Positions 40,418 to 49,148 of a stretch of 64,000 nt of DNA are shown one piece after another. Within the stretch, counting starts at the first letter, position 1. Each line of letters starts with the position of its first letter. The notes beneath the pieces are model-generated. The model did not search any database and had not been told where the DNA came from. It worked only from the letters and a program-made list of their open reading frames with translations. Position numbers and translations under genes: made by a program. Origin of the DNA: DASSFG01 sp035550375 (GTDB taxonomy: Bacteria; Planctomycetota; Planctomycetia; Pirellulales; JAICIG01); the NCBI GenBank assembly GCA_035550375.1, contig DASZPH010000019.1, positions 230,255 to 294,254 on the forward strand, read 5' to 3'.

Positions 40418-41785
40418 ATGGTTGGCCACGATCGCCCGCTTTCACGCCGGCGACTGCTGCACGTGGGCGGAATCGGCGCGCTGGGGCTCACTCTGCCTGA
40501 ATTGCTGCACGCGGGTTCGCTCAAACCGGGAAGCGGAAACGCCGGGGCCGAGCGATCGTGCATCTTCATCGTCCAATACGGCGGCGCTAGTCACATCGAC
40601 AGCCTCGATCCGAAGCCGAGCGCGCCGGAAGACGTTCGCGGTGCCTACCGACCAATCTCCAGTCGCGTATCTGGAATGCAGCTCGGTGAACTGCTGCCCA
40701 AGCTCTCGACGCTCGCCGATCGCTTCGCGCTCATTCGTTCTATGACGCACGGCAACGGCGGCCACGACGGCGGCATGCACGTGGCGATGACGGGGCACTC
40801 GATGCCCGAATTCGACACCCCCTATTTTGGCTCCGTGGCGAGCCGGATTCGCCCTTCGACCCGCAACATCCCCTCCTACGTCTGGCTGCAAAACCTCGCG
40901 GGCGACGTTCAGCCACGCTACCTTGCTGGCGGCTTTCTGGGCCCCGCCTATAGTCCGCTGCGGGTGGCGACCGACCTGGATAATCCCAGCTCGCCCGATT
41001 TTCGTTTTACAGGATTCGATCCGCCGTCCGGAATGACGCCGGAATCGATCCTCGCTCGCCAGCGGTTGTTGGGGCGTCTCGCGCCTCCGTCGTCGAAGGA
41101 AGACGGTCCGGAGGCGTTCACGCGGTTCCGTGAAAAAGCCTTCGAGCTTGTGGTCGGCGCCGAAGCCCGCCAGGCGTTCGACCTGAGCAAGGAAAACGAC
41201 CCGCTTCGCGATCGCTATGGCCGGCATCCTTTGGGCCAAAACCTTTTAATGGCCCGGCGGTTGGTGGAAGCCGGCGTGCGACTGGTGAGCGTCACCGCCT
41301 GGTGCGGAGTCGCGGCCGGAGAGAAGTTCACGAACGTCCAGACCTGGGACATGCACGGTCCCGTGGCGGCGCACATCGGAAGCATCTTCGGCTCCGGTTC
41401 GTACGGACTCGGTTTCGCTCTGCCTCGCGTCGACCAGGCCGTTTCGGCCCTGTTGGACGACCTGCACGATCGCGGCCTGCTGGAGAGCACGCTGGTGGTC
41501 ATGGTGGGCGAGTTCGGCCGCTCGCCGAAGGTGAGCAACCAGGGCCGCGATCACTGGCCCGCTTGCTACTCCGCGCTGCTCGCCGGGGCAGGCACGCCCG
41601 GCGGAAGCGTGTACGGATCGTCCGACAAACATGGTGCGTTTGTCCGCGACAACCCCGTTTCGCCCGAGAGATTTGGAGCCACTCTTTTTCGGGCCCTGGG
41701 CATCGAGCCGGGCACGCGGCTGGGGCTCGACGGCTTCACTCGACCGGCGAGCACCGGTCAGCCGATTCAAGAACTGCTGGGTTAG
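40418..41785 (+). CDS. DUF1501 protein, first of a pair
   Basis: Exported sulfatase/phosphatase-fold protein of a family greatly expanded in planctomycetes, of unknown function. The 455-aa protein has a leader with RRRLLHVGGIGALGL (Tat-like), FIVQYGGASHIDSLDPKP, QLGELLPKLS, RSMTHGNGGHDGGMH, QNLLMARRLVEAGVRLVSV, GEFGRSPKVSNQGRDHWP and GGSVYGSSDKHG. GAGGAG at 40404-40409 precedes the ATG by eight bases. A second DUF1501 gene and a TolB-like gene follow in the same direction. DUF1501 genes usually pair with a DUF1549/DUF1553 cytochrome-type partner; none is present here. Confidence 0.9.
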   Translation: MVGHDRPLSRRRLLHVGGIGALGLTLPELLHAGSLKPGSGNAGAERSCIFIVQYGGASHIDSLDPKPSAPEDVRGAYRPISSRVSGMQLGELLPKLSTLADRFALIRSMTHGNGGHDGGMHVAMTGHSMPEFDTPYFGSVASRIRPSTRNIPSYVWLQNLAGDVQPRYLAGGFLGPAYSPLRVATDLDNPSSPDFRFTGFDPPSGMTPESILARQRLLGRLAPPSSKEDGPEAFTRFREKAFELVVGAEARQAFDLSKENDPLRDRYGRHPLGQNLLMARRLVEAGVRLVSVTAWCGVAAGEKFTNVQTWDMHGPVAAHIGSIFGSGSYGLGFALPRVDQAVSALLDDLHDRGLLESTLVVMVGEFGRSPKVSNQGRDHWPACYSALLAGAGTPGGSVYGSSDKHGAFVRDNPVSPERFGATLFRALGIEPGTRLGLDGFTRPASTGQPIQELLG

Positions 41786-41839
41786 GTCGGGAATGTTCAT
41801 CAAGCACCCGCTACCGGCCGCCGCTATCTGGAGAACGTC

Positions 41840-43177
41840 GTGCTGAAGATCGGCAGTTTCAACGCCAGGCTGTGCCAGGGGATGAGCCGGCGAGCATTTC
41901 TGCAACTCGGCGCGGGGCTGCCGCTGACGAGCGCCGTGGCCAGGCACGTTGCTGCCGACGAAACGGCTTACGGCAGCGTGCGGGCGAAAAGCGTGATCCT
42001 CGTCTGGCTCTGGGGGGCGCCGAGCCATTTAGACACGTTTGATCCGAAACCCAAGGCGCCGAGTACGCATCATGGGCCGTTCTCCACCATCGCCACGCGG
42101 ACGCCCGGCGTGCACTTTACGGAGCTCTTGCCGCGGTTGGCAGCACGCAGCGACCGGTTCACCCTCGTTCGCTCGAATCGGACGACGGCGCCGGGCCATC
42201 CCGACGCCGGCACGGTCGCTCTCACCGGGGCTCCCGAAGCACCAGGTCCGGTCTGGCCCAACTTCGGCTCCATCGTCGCCCGCCACCGAGGGCACGGGGC
42301 GCTGCCGCCCTTCGTCTCAATCGGCCGTGGCATCCCGCGTGATGTGGTGCGGCCGATCGTCGGTTACGGTGGCGGACAGTGGGGTAAAGCCTACGATCCG
42401 TTCCTGTTGTCATGCTCCGAGTTGGGGCAGGTCGACATTCCCGAATTGGAACTCATCGAGGGCCTGTCGCCCGATCGGCTGGCGAACCGCGGCTTATTGC
42501 TGGCGACACTGGACGAAACCAGGAAGCGGCTGGACGACTCGCGCGTGCTCGATTGGAACCAGCGATACCAGGCGGCCTACGCCTTGCTGGCTTCTCCCGA
42601 GGCACGCCGCGCGCTCGACGTGTCGCAAGAAAGCGAGCAAACTCGCTCGGCCTACGGCCAGACGTCGTTCGGGCAGAGCTGTCTTTTGGCGCGGCGACTG
42701 GTCGAAGCCCACGTGCCGTACATCCAGGTCAACTGGAGCCAGTACGTCGAGGCTATGACACCCAACTGCGATTTCGGCTGGGATACGCACATCTACAATT
42801 TCGAACTGCTGGCCGACCGGCACGGGCCGATTTTCGATCGGGCGTTTTCGACGCTGCTCGACGATCTTTCGCAGCGTGGCCTGCTTGAGTCGACGCTGGT
42901 GGTGGCGATGGGCGAGTTCGGCCGTACTCCCAAGATCAACGGCCAGGCCGCGCGAGACCACTGGCCCAACTGCTATTTTTCGCTTTGGGCAGGAGGCGGC
43001 GTGCAACCTGGCCGAACGATCGGCGAGAGTGATCGGTTAGGTGAGGAACCCGTGACGGCGCCGATCAGTCCGGCGATGGTCGGAACGACGATTTGCGAGT
43101 TGGCCGGCCTGAGCTCGCAAACGCGCGCCGAAATGCGGGCCCTACCGGGCGGACAGGTAATTCATGAGTTGCTGTAG
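41840..43177 (+). CDS. DUF1501 protein, second of a pair
   Basis: A 445-aa paralogue of the previous product: twin-arginine leader MSRRAFLQLGAGLPLTSAVA, VWLWGAPSHLDTFDPKP, LLPRLAARSDRFTLVRS, SFGQSCLLARRLVEAHVPYIQV, DFGWDTHIYNFELL, GEFGRTPKINGQAARDHWP. GGAG seven bases before GTG 41840 sets the start. The pair diverges enough to be functionally distinct. The TolB-like gene starts inside its last codons, so they are coupled. The two DUF1501 genes are 54 bases apart. Confidence 0.9.
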   Translation: MLKIGSFNARLCQGMSRRAFLQLGAGLPLTSAVARHVAADETAYGSVRAKSVILVWLWGAPSHLDTFDPKPKAPSTHHGPFSTIATRTPGVHFTELLPRLAARSDRFTLVRSNRTTAPGHPDAGTVALTGAPEAPGPVWPNFGSIVARHRGHGALPPFVSIGRGIPRDVVRPIVGYGGGQWGKAYDPFLLSCSELGQVDIPELELIEGLSPDRLANRGLLLATLDETRKRLDDSRVLDWNQRYQAAYALLASPEARRALDVSQESEQTRSAYGQTSFGQSCLLARRLVEAHVPYIQVNWSQYVEAMTPNCDFGWDTHIYNFELLADRHGPIFDRAFSTLLDDLSQRGLLESTLVVAMGEFGRTPKINGQAARDHWPNCYFSLWAGGGVQPGRTIGESDRLGEEPVTAPISPAMVGTTICELAGLSSQTRAEMRALPGGQVIHELL

Positions 43178-44051
43178 CGTCGCCCGCTTTATCTGTTCGG
43201 CCCTGGCCGGGCTGACATTCGCCGGCGCCCTAGTCGCCGCCGAGCCGACGCGCCTCACTTTCGACGGTCGCCTCAAGATGGACCCCGTCTTCGTCAACCA
43301 GGGCCAAGACATCGTGTTCACGGTGCTGGAAACGCCGACGCAGACCGTCTTGAACCGCCTCCACCTCGAAGATGGCAGGGAGGAACGGTTGCACCCGAAA
43401 GCCACGACGGCCGAGTTCGAGGCGGCGTTCTCCACGGACGACCGATATTGTGCCTACGTGCAAAGCCGAGGAAACCTGACTCTGCGGCTGGTGATTCACG
43501 ACACGCGGGAGGGCAAGGAAAGTGCCCTTGAGCCGGGGGGCGGCTTTTCCGGCATGCGTCACCCGTCGATCTCGCTCGCCTCGCGGCGCGTTGCCTTCAG
43601 CATTCCGGGCGCTGGCGGCCAGCAGATCGTTTCGGTCGATCTGCAGGCGGAAGACCGCAAACCGCTGACTGAGGGTGACGGCCTGAATTTCTGGCCGTCA
43701 TTTTCACCCGACGGCCGATCCATCGCGTTCGGCTCCAGCCGGGAGGGCGACTTCGACATCTATGTCATGAACGCGGACGGGAGCGAACTGCGGAGGCTCG
43801 CCGCAAGCCCCGGCCGCGACATGCGCCCCAGTTGGTCGCCCGACGGCCGACGCCTCGCCTTCACCAGCGTTCGAGACGGCAACCCGGAGATTTATGTCGT
43901 CAATGCTGACGGCACGGGCCTCGTGCGCGTCACCAACCACCCGGAGCAAGACGACTACTCCGCCTGGCGACCCGACGGCCGGCAGTTGGTCATCGTCAGC
44001 GAGCGATCCGGGAAGTTTGATCTCTACCTGACGGACGTCCCTTCAAGCTAG
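43164..44051 (+). CDS. TolB/WD40-like beta-propeller protein (PD40 repeats), exported
   Basis: A 295-aa propeller with an N-terminal signal (ALAGLTFAGALVAA) and repeated PD40 motifs, for example SFSPDGRSIAFGSSREGDFD, PSWSPDGRRLAFTSVRDGNPE and AWRPDGRQLVIVSERSG, each followed by IYVxNADG-like strands. Such propellers bind proteins or ligands. The ATG overlaps the upstream gene by 14 bases. In planctomycetes the DUF1501-DUF1501-propeller order suggests it acts with the DUF1501 pair, perhaps as a recognition subunit. Confidence 0.85.
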   Translation: MSCCSVARFICSALAGLTFAGALVAAEPTRLTFDGRLKMDPVFVNQGQDIVFTVLETPTQTVLNRLHLEDGREERLHPKATTAEFEAAFSTDDRYCAYVQSRGNLTLRLVIHDTREGKESALEPGGGFSGMRHPSISLASRRVAFSIPGAGGQQIVSVDLQAEDRKPLTEGDGLNFWPSFSPDGRSIAFGSSREGDFDIYVMNADGSELRRLAASPGRDMRPSWSPDGRRLAFTSVRDGNPEIYVVNADGTGLVRVTNHPEQDDYSAWRPDGRQLVIVSERSGKFDLYLTDVPSS

Positions 44052-44171
44052 ACGGGATATGACCTTTCCGACCTCGGCACGGTCGACGATGCCACTGGCG
44101 TAGGAACTGGTCCGATTGGCTCAGGTGACGATCCACCGCATCGCGACGACCGGGATGCGAGCAGCTCGACC

Positions 44172-45953
44172 TTAATCGGCCAGCGCTTCGAGCGCTTCCC
44201 AGCGGTCGTAGGCTGCGACCAATTCTTGCTCCAGGGCGGAGAGCTTGGCGTTGTCTTGGGCGATCTCAGTGCCAGGGCGCCGATAGAACGCCGGATTCGC
44301 CATCGCGTCGTGCAAATCGCGCCGCTGCGCTTCCAAGATCTCGATTCGCCGCGGCAGCGCCGCGAGCTCTTGCTTTTCCTTGTGTGTCAACTTCGGCGGA
44401 CGCTCGTGTTGCGGCCGGGCCGCCTTGCTCGCGACCGGCGCCGGCAAGCGTATCGGCGGGGATCCCGGCCGCTGCAGCAGATAGTCGTCATAGCCGCCGG
44501 CATATTCGTGAATGGCCCCGCCCGCCTCGATCGCCAACGTGCTCGTCACCACATCGTTCAAGAACGCTCGATCATGGCTCACCAACAGCACGGTCCCTTG
44601 ATATTCGGCCAGCAGGCTCTCCAAGAGTTCCAGGGTTTCGATATCGAGGTCGTTTGTCGGCTCGTCGAACACCAACACGTTCGACGGTTTTGTGAACAGC
44701 CGCGCGAGCAACAGCCGGCTGCGTTCGCCGCCCGACAGAAACTTGACCAAGGTCCGCGACCGCTCGGGCATAAAGAGAAAGTCTTGCAGGTAGCTGAGAA
44801 CATGCCGCGACTGCCCGTTGAAGCTGATCGTCTCGTAATCGGTGACGTTCTCTTGGACCGTCCGCTCTTCGTCCAGCGTGGCCTTCAGTTGGTCGAAGTA
44901 AGCGACTTCGAGCCGCGTGCCATGGCGCACGGTACCCCGGCGCGGCGGCAACTGGCCTAACAACAGCCGCAACAGTGTTGTCTTGCCCGAGCCGTTGGGT
45001 CCGATGATGCCCACCTTGTCGCCGCGCATGATCGACGTCGTCAGTTCCTGAACGACCAGACGCTCGCCGTAAGCAAAGCTCACGCCCTTGGCCTCGATCA
45101 CCAACCTCCCCGACGCTTCGGCTTGCTGGGCCTCGATTCTCGCCACGCCCTGCACGTCTCGCCGCCGTCGCCGCTCTTCGCGCATCGCCTTCAGTGCCCG
45201 CACGCGGCCCTCGTTGCGGGTGCGGCGTGCCTCAATCCCTTTTCGAATCCAAACCTCTTCCTGCGCCAGTCGCTTGTCGAACAGCTCGTTCTGTCGGGCT
45301 TCGGCGGCGAGGGCCGCCTCCTTTCGCTCAAGAAACGTCGGGTAATCGCAACGCCAATCGAAGAGCCGCCCGCGATCGAGCTCGACGATGCGCGTGGCCA
45401 GCCGCTCGAGCAAGGCCCGGTCGTGCGTCACAAAGATCAACGTGCCGCCGAAACGAAGCAAAAAGTCTTCCAGCCAGCAAATGGCATCGATGTCGAGATG
45501 GTTCGTCGGCTCGTCGAGCAGCAAGATATCGGGCTCGCCGACGATGGCTTTGGCCAGTAAGACTCGGCGCTTCATGCCCGCAGAGAGCGATGCGAACATC
45601 GCCTCGGGCGGCAACTCCATGCGTGAGAGGACGGCCTCAACGCGGTGTTCGGCGCCCTGCACCTCGTGTCCGGCCGCGCGCAGGCCGATGGCCACTTCAT
45701 CGAAGACGGAGCCGCCCGTGCCCTGCGGCACTTCTTGCGGCAGCCGCGCCACGCGGAGCCCTTGCTGTCGAACGATCTCGCCGCCGTCGGGCGAAAGCTC
45801 CCCGTCGATCAGCTTGAGCAGCGTGCTCTTGCCCTCGCCGTTGCGGCCCAACAGGCAGATGCGTTCGCCGCGATCGACTGTCCAGTCGACACGATCGATG
45901 AGCGGCGGTCCGCCGAAACCGAGACTGACTTCACGCAGGATCAGGATGGCCAT
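44172..45953 (-). CDS. ABC-F family ATPase (Uup-like)
   Basis: Cytosolic, two-ATPase ABC-F protein that works on ribosomes rather than membranes. The 593-aa form starts MAILILREVSLGFGG. ATPase 1 has GRNGEGKSTLLK, signature LSAGMKRRVLLAKA and LLLDEPTNHLDID; ATPase 2 has GPNGSGKTTLLR, LSGGERSRLLLARL and LVFDEPTNDLDIE, with an Arg-rich linker between them. A C-terminal coiled coil (PKLTHKEKQELAALPRRIEILEAQ) matches Uup. An open frame extends 62 codons upstream to 46139 but has no family homology, so ATG 45953 is used. No linked gene. Confidence 0.9.
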   Translation of the reverse strand: MAILILREVSLGFGGPPLIDRVDWTVDRGERICLLGRNGEGKSTLLKLIDGELSPDGGEIVRQQGLRVARLPQEVPQGTGGSVFDEVAIGLRAAGHEVQGAEHRVEAVLSRMELPPEAMFASLSAGMKRRVLLAKAIVGEPDILLLDEPTNHLDIDAICWLEDFLLRFGGTLIFVTHDRALLERLATRIVELDRGRLFDWRCDYPTFLERKEAALAAEARQNELFDKRLAQEEVWIRKGIEARRTRNEGRVRALKAMREERRRRRDVQGVARIEAQQAEASGRLVIEAKGVSFAYGERLVVQELTTSIMRGDKVGIIGPNGSGKTTLLRLLLGQLPPRRGTVRHGTRLEVAYFDQLKATLDEERTVQENVTDYETISFNGQSRHVLSYLQDFLFMPERSRTLVKFLSGGERSRLLLARLFTKPSNVLVFDEPTNDLDIETLELLESLLAEYQGTVLLVSHDRAFLNDVVTSTLAIEAGGAIHEYAGGYDDYLLQRPGSPPIRLPAPVASKAARPQHERPPKLTHKEKQELAALPRRIEILEAQRRDLHDAMANPAFYRRPGTEIAQDNAKLSALEQELVAAYDRWEALEALAD

Positions 45954-46335
45954 CAACTTGATCTGAACGGCGCACAGACCACTTCCCCGCTCTCCGTCGA
46001 GAGCGATTTCGGCCGTCACGCCTCGCCGATAGACCAAATCCTCCCAAGTCGCGTTGGCAGGTCGCGAAACGAGAGACCCGCTCGCGTCGCACCTGCCGTC
46101 GTAACCAAGCGACTCAAAGACGAGGCGCGTCGCCGTCAACTCGCCAGTACTTCAACGTAAGCGCCGGCAAACGACCGAGCAAGCCCACACGAGCCGCCCG
46201 AAATTGCATTAGTTCGGCACGCCAACGCTGTGAACCGCGCTCGGACGATGTGACCGGCGCGAGTAATCGAGAATCAAGGGCGCGTGGCAATTCGGCTTAC
46301 CGTGCGCCGGGGATTGCTGTGTCGTGCAGTTGGGT
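45954..46335. other. Gap of 382 bases without a recognised gene
   Basis: Lies between the start of the ABC-F gene and the end of the orphan 348-aa gene. I see no palindrome, RNA gene or conserved frame. It should hold the ABC-F promoter. Confidence 0.35.
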
Positions 46336-47382
46336 TTACCCGATTCCGCCTGACTTCAGGAATGCCTTGAGAGCCTCCTTCGCGCCATTCTTCACCATCT
46401 CCTGGAGAACTTCCTTGAATACGTCCTCCATCTTGAGCTTCGCGAGATCAGCCTTCTTGGCGTGCAGCCGGCCAAAGACGGTGCTGACGGCGGTCGTGAA
46501 GATGGCCTTGCCCGCCCCCTTACCCAGGAACTCGGCCAAGGCTCGTTCGGCCGTCGAACCCGCCCAGTTCACGCGGTACAGCCCGGTGGTCCAGGAGTCG
46601 AGCATGAGTTGGGGCTTGACATAGCTAAGGAAATGCTTGGAGAGGGCATCGCCAAACTTAGATCCAACCATAGCCAGGAACACTTTTTCGGCGAGTTTCA
46701 GGTAGTTGATGTCCTCCACCTTCTGCAACTTGAGGCCGACCGCCTTGGCACCTTCGCTCCATAATGTGCCGGCTCCTTGAACCAGCGCCTTGCCGCCGAA
46801 CTTCATGAGCCCCCCGCGGGCCGCGCCGGTGACCATGCCGCCAGCCCCGGCCGTTGCGGCCGTCGTGAGTATGAGGACTTGCATCTCCAGGATCCAGCGG
46901 GCGGCCTCGGCCCCTTGCTCCATCTTGCTGCGATAGTCGTACCAGGCCTTGTGGACCTTGTTGAAGTCGCTCACCGAGCATTCCAGCAGGAATCTCGCCG
47001 TGTCCAACCGCGACCGTTTCTGATAGGCTTCCCACTGCGCCTGGCTGTAGTGACCGGGGGCTGGTCGGGTTTCTTCGTAACTGCACGCTTCCTGGTAGCG
47101 TTGCATGGCCTGGATAAGGTCATCCAGCGGTTTCTCCCACATTTCGTCCGTAGGCGGCGTCGCGCCGCTGACGAAGGAACTGATCCCCGAGACGATCCAA
47201 TGCTGTTGATTGAACAGCCCGAGATACTGCTCACATTGGCTCCGTTCGATGACGACCCAGTTATGGATCATCTGAACCGCATCCATGAACGGCATCTGCG
47301 TGAATTGGTGCGAACCGAACTTCAGATTGACCCGAAGCTCGACAGCCGTTCCCCACTTATTTGAGGTAGACAGTCCTGGCAT
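46336..47382 (-). CDS. Orphan 348-aa protein with a hydrophobic central segment
   Basis: Not recognised. The N-terminal half (about 30-165) is helix-rich with many aromatic and charged residues (HNWVVIERSQCEQYLGLFNQQ). A hydrophobic, Gly/Ala-rich segment (about 165-215, with TTAATAGAGGMVTGAARGG) follows, then an amphipathic C-terminal part ending LKAFLKSGGIG. The middle resembles translocation segments of polymorphic-toxin or contractile-system effectors, but no toxin domain is visible. GGAGGTGA at 47386-47393 lies three bases before the ATG (GGAGG spacing six), so translation is well supported. It has no operon partner, and its codon use is not visibly different. Function unknown. Confidence 0.72.
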   Translation of the reverse strand: MPGLSTSNKWGTAVELRVNLKFGSHQFTQMPFMDAVQMIHNWVVIERSQCEQYLGLFNQQHWIVSGISSFVSGATPPTDEMWEKPLDDLIQAMQRYQEACSYEETRPAPGHYSQAQWEAYQKRSRLDTARFLLECSVSDFNKVHKAWYDYRSKMEQGAEAARWILEMQVLILTTAATAGAGGMVTGAARGGLMKFGGKALVQGAGTLWSEGAKAVGLKLQKVEDINYLKLAEKVFLAMVGSKFGDALSKHFLSYVKPQLMLDSWTTGLYRVNWAGSTAERALAEFLGKGAGKAIFTTAVSTVFGRLHAKKADLAKLKMEDVFKEVLQEMVKNGAKEALKAFLKSGGIG

Positions 47383-47855
47383 GATTCACCTCCAAGAATG
47401 CTCTTCCCGTTCAGCGACTCCGCGAATTGGTGACCTGCCGCCACAATGACTACGAGCATCATTTAACAAGTCGCGTGCCGCGCCGGCTCGAGGCGGCGGC
47501 AATTCTGTTCAGTGGCGAAAAACAGCAGATATTTCCCACCTGGGTCCGGCGGGAACGGACCGACGGCAACGTGCTAGCGAGGGGGCACTGTGCGGCTCGG
47601 CGCGCGAATGTGCTTGCTTCGGACACCGAGGGCCGTGAGGCTGGGGTAAACTGATCTTGCTCAGGAAATTTCTTCCGTTAGAAGTCTCGTTCGGTGCTGC
47701 ACAAGGAAGCAGGTCTGGCCAGAAAGCCACGGATGCCGGACGTCGACCACAATCCGCAATCAGTCATGGCAGCAACGAACGAACGGCGGGTGGCGGGCCA
47801 CACCGACGTGCAAGCGGCCACGGCCGACGATATCAGCAGCAGGAAGATGTTGGGT
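47383..47855. other. Gap of 473 bases without a recognised gene
   Basis: Upstream of the orphan gene and downstream of the AAG gene. Only a ribosome binding site at its left end is clear. No RNA gene, no conserved small frame, and no hairpin seen. Confidence 0.35.
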
Positions 47856-48506
47856 TCATTTCATCTTCGATGGTGCGCTGACTTGCTTACCCGTTCCTCG
47901 GCTCACAAAGCGGCTGCCGCGTTCAAAGAACCGCCACTCCAACTCCGTGGCCCGCGAGATGCCGATCCTTGGTCCGGCGACGATGGAGGGGACGTGCGTG
48001 GCGGGCAGGAGTTTCAGCTCGCGACCCAGGGCTCTCCCGGTCCAGGTGGAGTCGATGGCCAGCGCTTGGCAGAGCCGGCCGGGGCCGTTCAGCAGCCGCT
48101 TCAAGTCGCTGGTGCCGCGCCGTCGGGCCATCTGGTCGATTCCCGCCAGCGGCTCGGCCGCGCGGATCAACACGGCCCCCACGCCGTCGCGTTCGGTGGT
48201 AAAGTTCAGGCAGTAATGCACGCCGTAGATCTTGTACACATAGATGTGGGCGAACGTCTCGCGCATGATCGTGGCCTTGTGCCGACGCGTCACCGAGTGC
48301 GAGGCCGCGTCGGTGGTGTAGGCCTCGGTCTCCACGATGCGGCAGCGGCAATCGCCGACGATCATCGTCGTGCCGATCAATTCTTGTGCCACGGCGAGCG
48401 TGTCTCGGGCGAAGAAGTCGACTCCAAGAATGGCCCTGGGTCTCGTACGGCCGCCCTTCGTTCCGCGACGGTCAGGGCGCCCGCTGCCTTGTTTGCTAAC
48501 AACCAT
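47856..48506 (-). CDS. 3-methyladenine DNA glycosylase, AAG (MPG) family
   Basis: Base-excision repair enzyme that flips out and removes alkylated or deaminated purines. The 216-aa protein has the AAG phrases FFARDTLAVAQELIG, VETEAYTTDAASHS with the catalytic Glu, THIYVYKIYGVHYCLNF-like AHIYVYKIYGVHYCLNF, and LLNGPGRLCQAL. Length is usual for the bacterial family. The first ~25 residues are basic and poorly conserved; ATG 48506 lacks a clear ribosome binding site, so a start a few codons downstream is possible. It has no linked partner. Confidence 0.9.
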   Translation of the reverse strand: MVVSKQGSGRPDRRGTKGGRTRPRAILGVDFFARDTLAVAQELIGTTMIVGDCRCRIVETEAYTTDAASHSVTRRHKATIMRETFAHIYVYKIYGVHYCLNFTTERDGVGAVLIRAAEPLAGIDQMARRRGTSDLKRLLNGPGRLCQALAIDSTWTGRALGRELKLLPATHVPSIVAGPRIGISRATELEWRFFERGSRFVSRGTGKQVSAPSKMK

Positions 48507-48563
48507 CGTGTCAATTTGGCATTAAACGTCTATGGTTTCCGGAGCCCGAGAAGCGGGCAGGGG

Positions 48564-48765
48564 CTAGCGATCTGCTTCGGCGTATCGCGGCGTCGTTTCG
48601 TCCTCTTCTTCGATGATGAGAGGGATGTTGATGATCTCCAGCGTCGCGGGCGCCGCCTTGTCTTCGCCTTCGCCGATCGCGTTCAAACCGAATCCCACCA
48701 AAGAAGCAGGCGACCGCCAGCAGGAGGACGAGCAACGCGCGGAGGGTGAATTGTGGGCGGGACAT
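48564..48765 (-). pseudogene. Small single-pass membrane protein with a probable frameshift
   Basis: ATG 48765 gives MSRPQFTLRALLVLLLAVAC and FFGGIRFERD, the common planctomycete leader/membrane anchor. The frame then turns into low-complexity Arg/His-rich sequence to a stop at 48511. In a neighbouring frame the same stretch (about 48680-48564) reads EGEDKAAPATLEIINIPLI then IEEEDETTPRYAEADR and a stop, which is protein-like. A one-base indel near 48680 would join them into a protein of about 66 aa. Either the gene is broken or the sequence has an error. Confidence 0.5.
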
Positions 48766-48788
48766 GGGCTAGCGACAGTTCATGAGGA

Positions 48789-49067
48789 TCACAAACGCAT
48801 CAGGATCACCAACGCGATGCCCGCCGCGAATCCCGCCAGCACCGCGCTCGCCCGCTTGAAGGAGTGCCGAACTGGCAAGGGGCTGGTCATGGCGAAGGCG
48901 GCACCCGTTAGGCCAGCCCAGAACACGCCGAAAAGGGCGATAACCATCAACTTCTGGTTGGGGTCCAAACGGGTTCGCCACATTTGGCCCGCAGCGGCCG
49001 CCGACAGAGACAGCCACCCGGTCGCCAGAAGCAACCGTCCCACGCTGAACTGAAACCGGCGGCTCAT
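48789..49067 (-). CDS. Small three-pass membrane protein
   Basis: A 92-aa product with the leader FQFSVGRLLLATGWLSLSAAAAG and two more hydrophobic segments (LMVIALFGVFWAGLTGAAFAM, ASAVLAGFAAGIALVILM). The FxFSVGRLLL start is a frequent theme of short planctomycete membrane proteins. It lies just upstream of the frameshifted small gene on the same strand and probably shares its transcript. The function is unknown. Confidence 0.65.
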   Translation of the reverse strand: MSRRFQFSVGRLLLATGWLSLSAAAAGQMWRTRLDPNQKLMVIALFGVFWAGLTGAAFAMTSPLPVRHSFKRASAVLAGFAAGIALVILMRL

Positions 49068-49148
49068 GGGTTAGGATATCGCAAAAGGAAGCACTGCCGC
49101 CAATCTACTCAAATTGGCTTCGGAAGGCGATTCTGCCATAATCAAGCC

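Noticed and set aside
45954..46139. 62-codon N-terminal extension of the ABC-F protein
   Set aside because: No similarity to the family, and the ABC-F homology begins exactly at MAILILREVSLGFGG.
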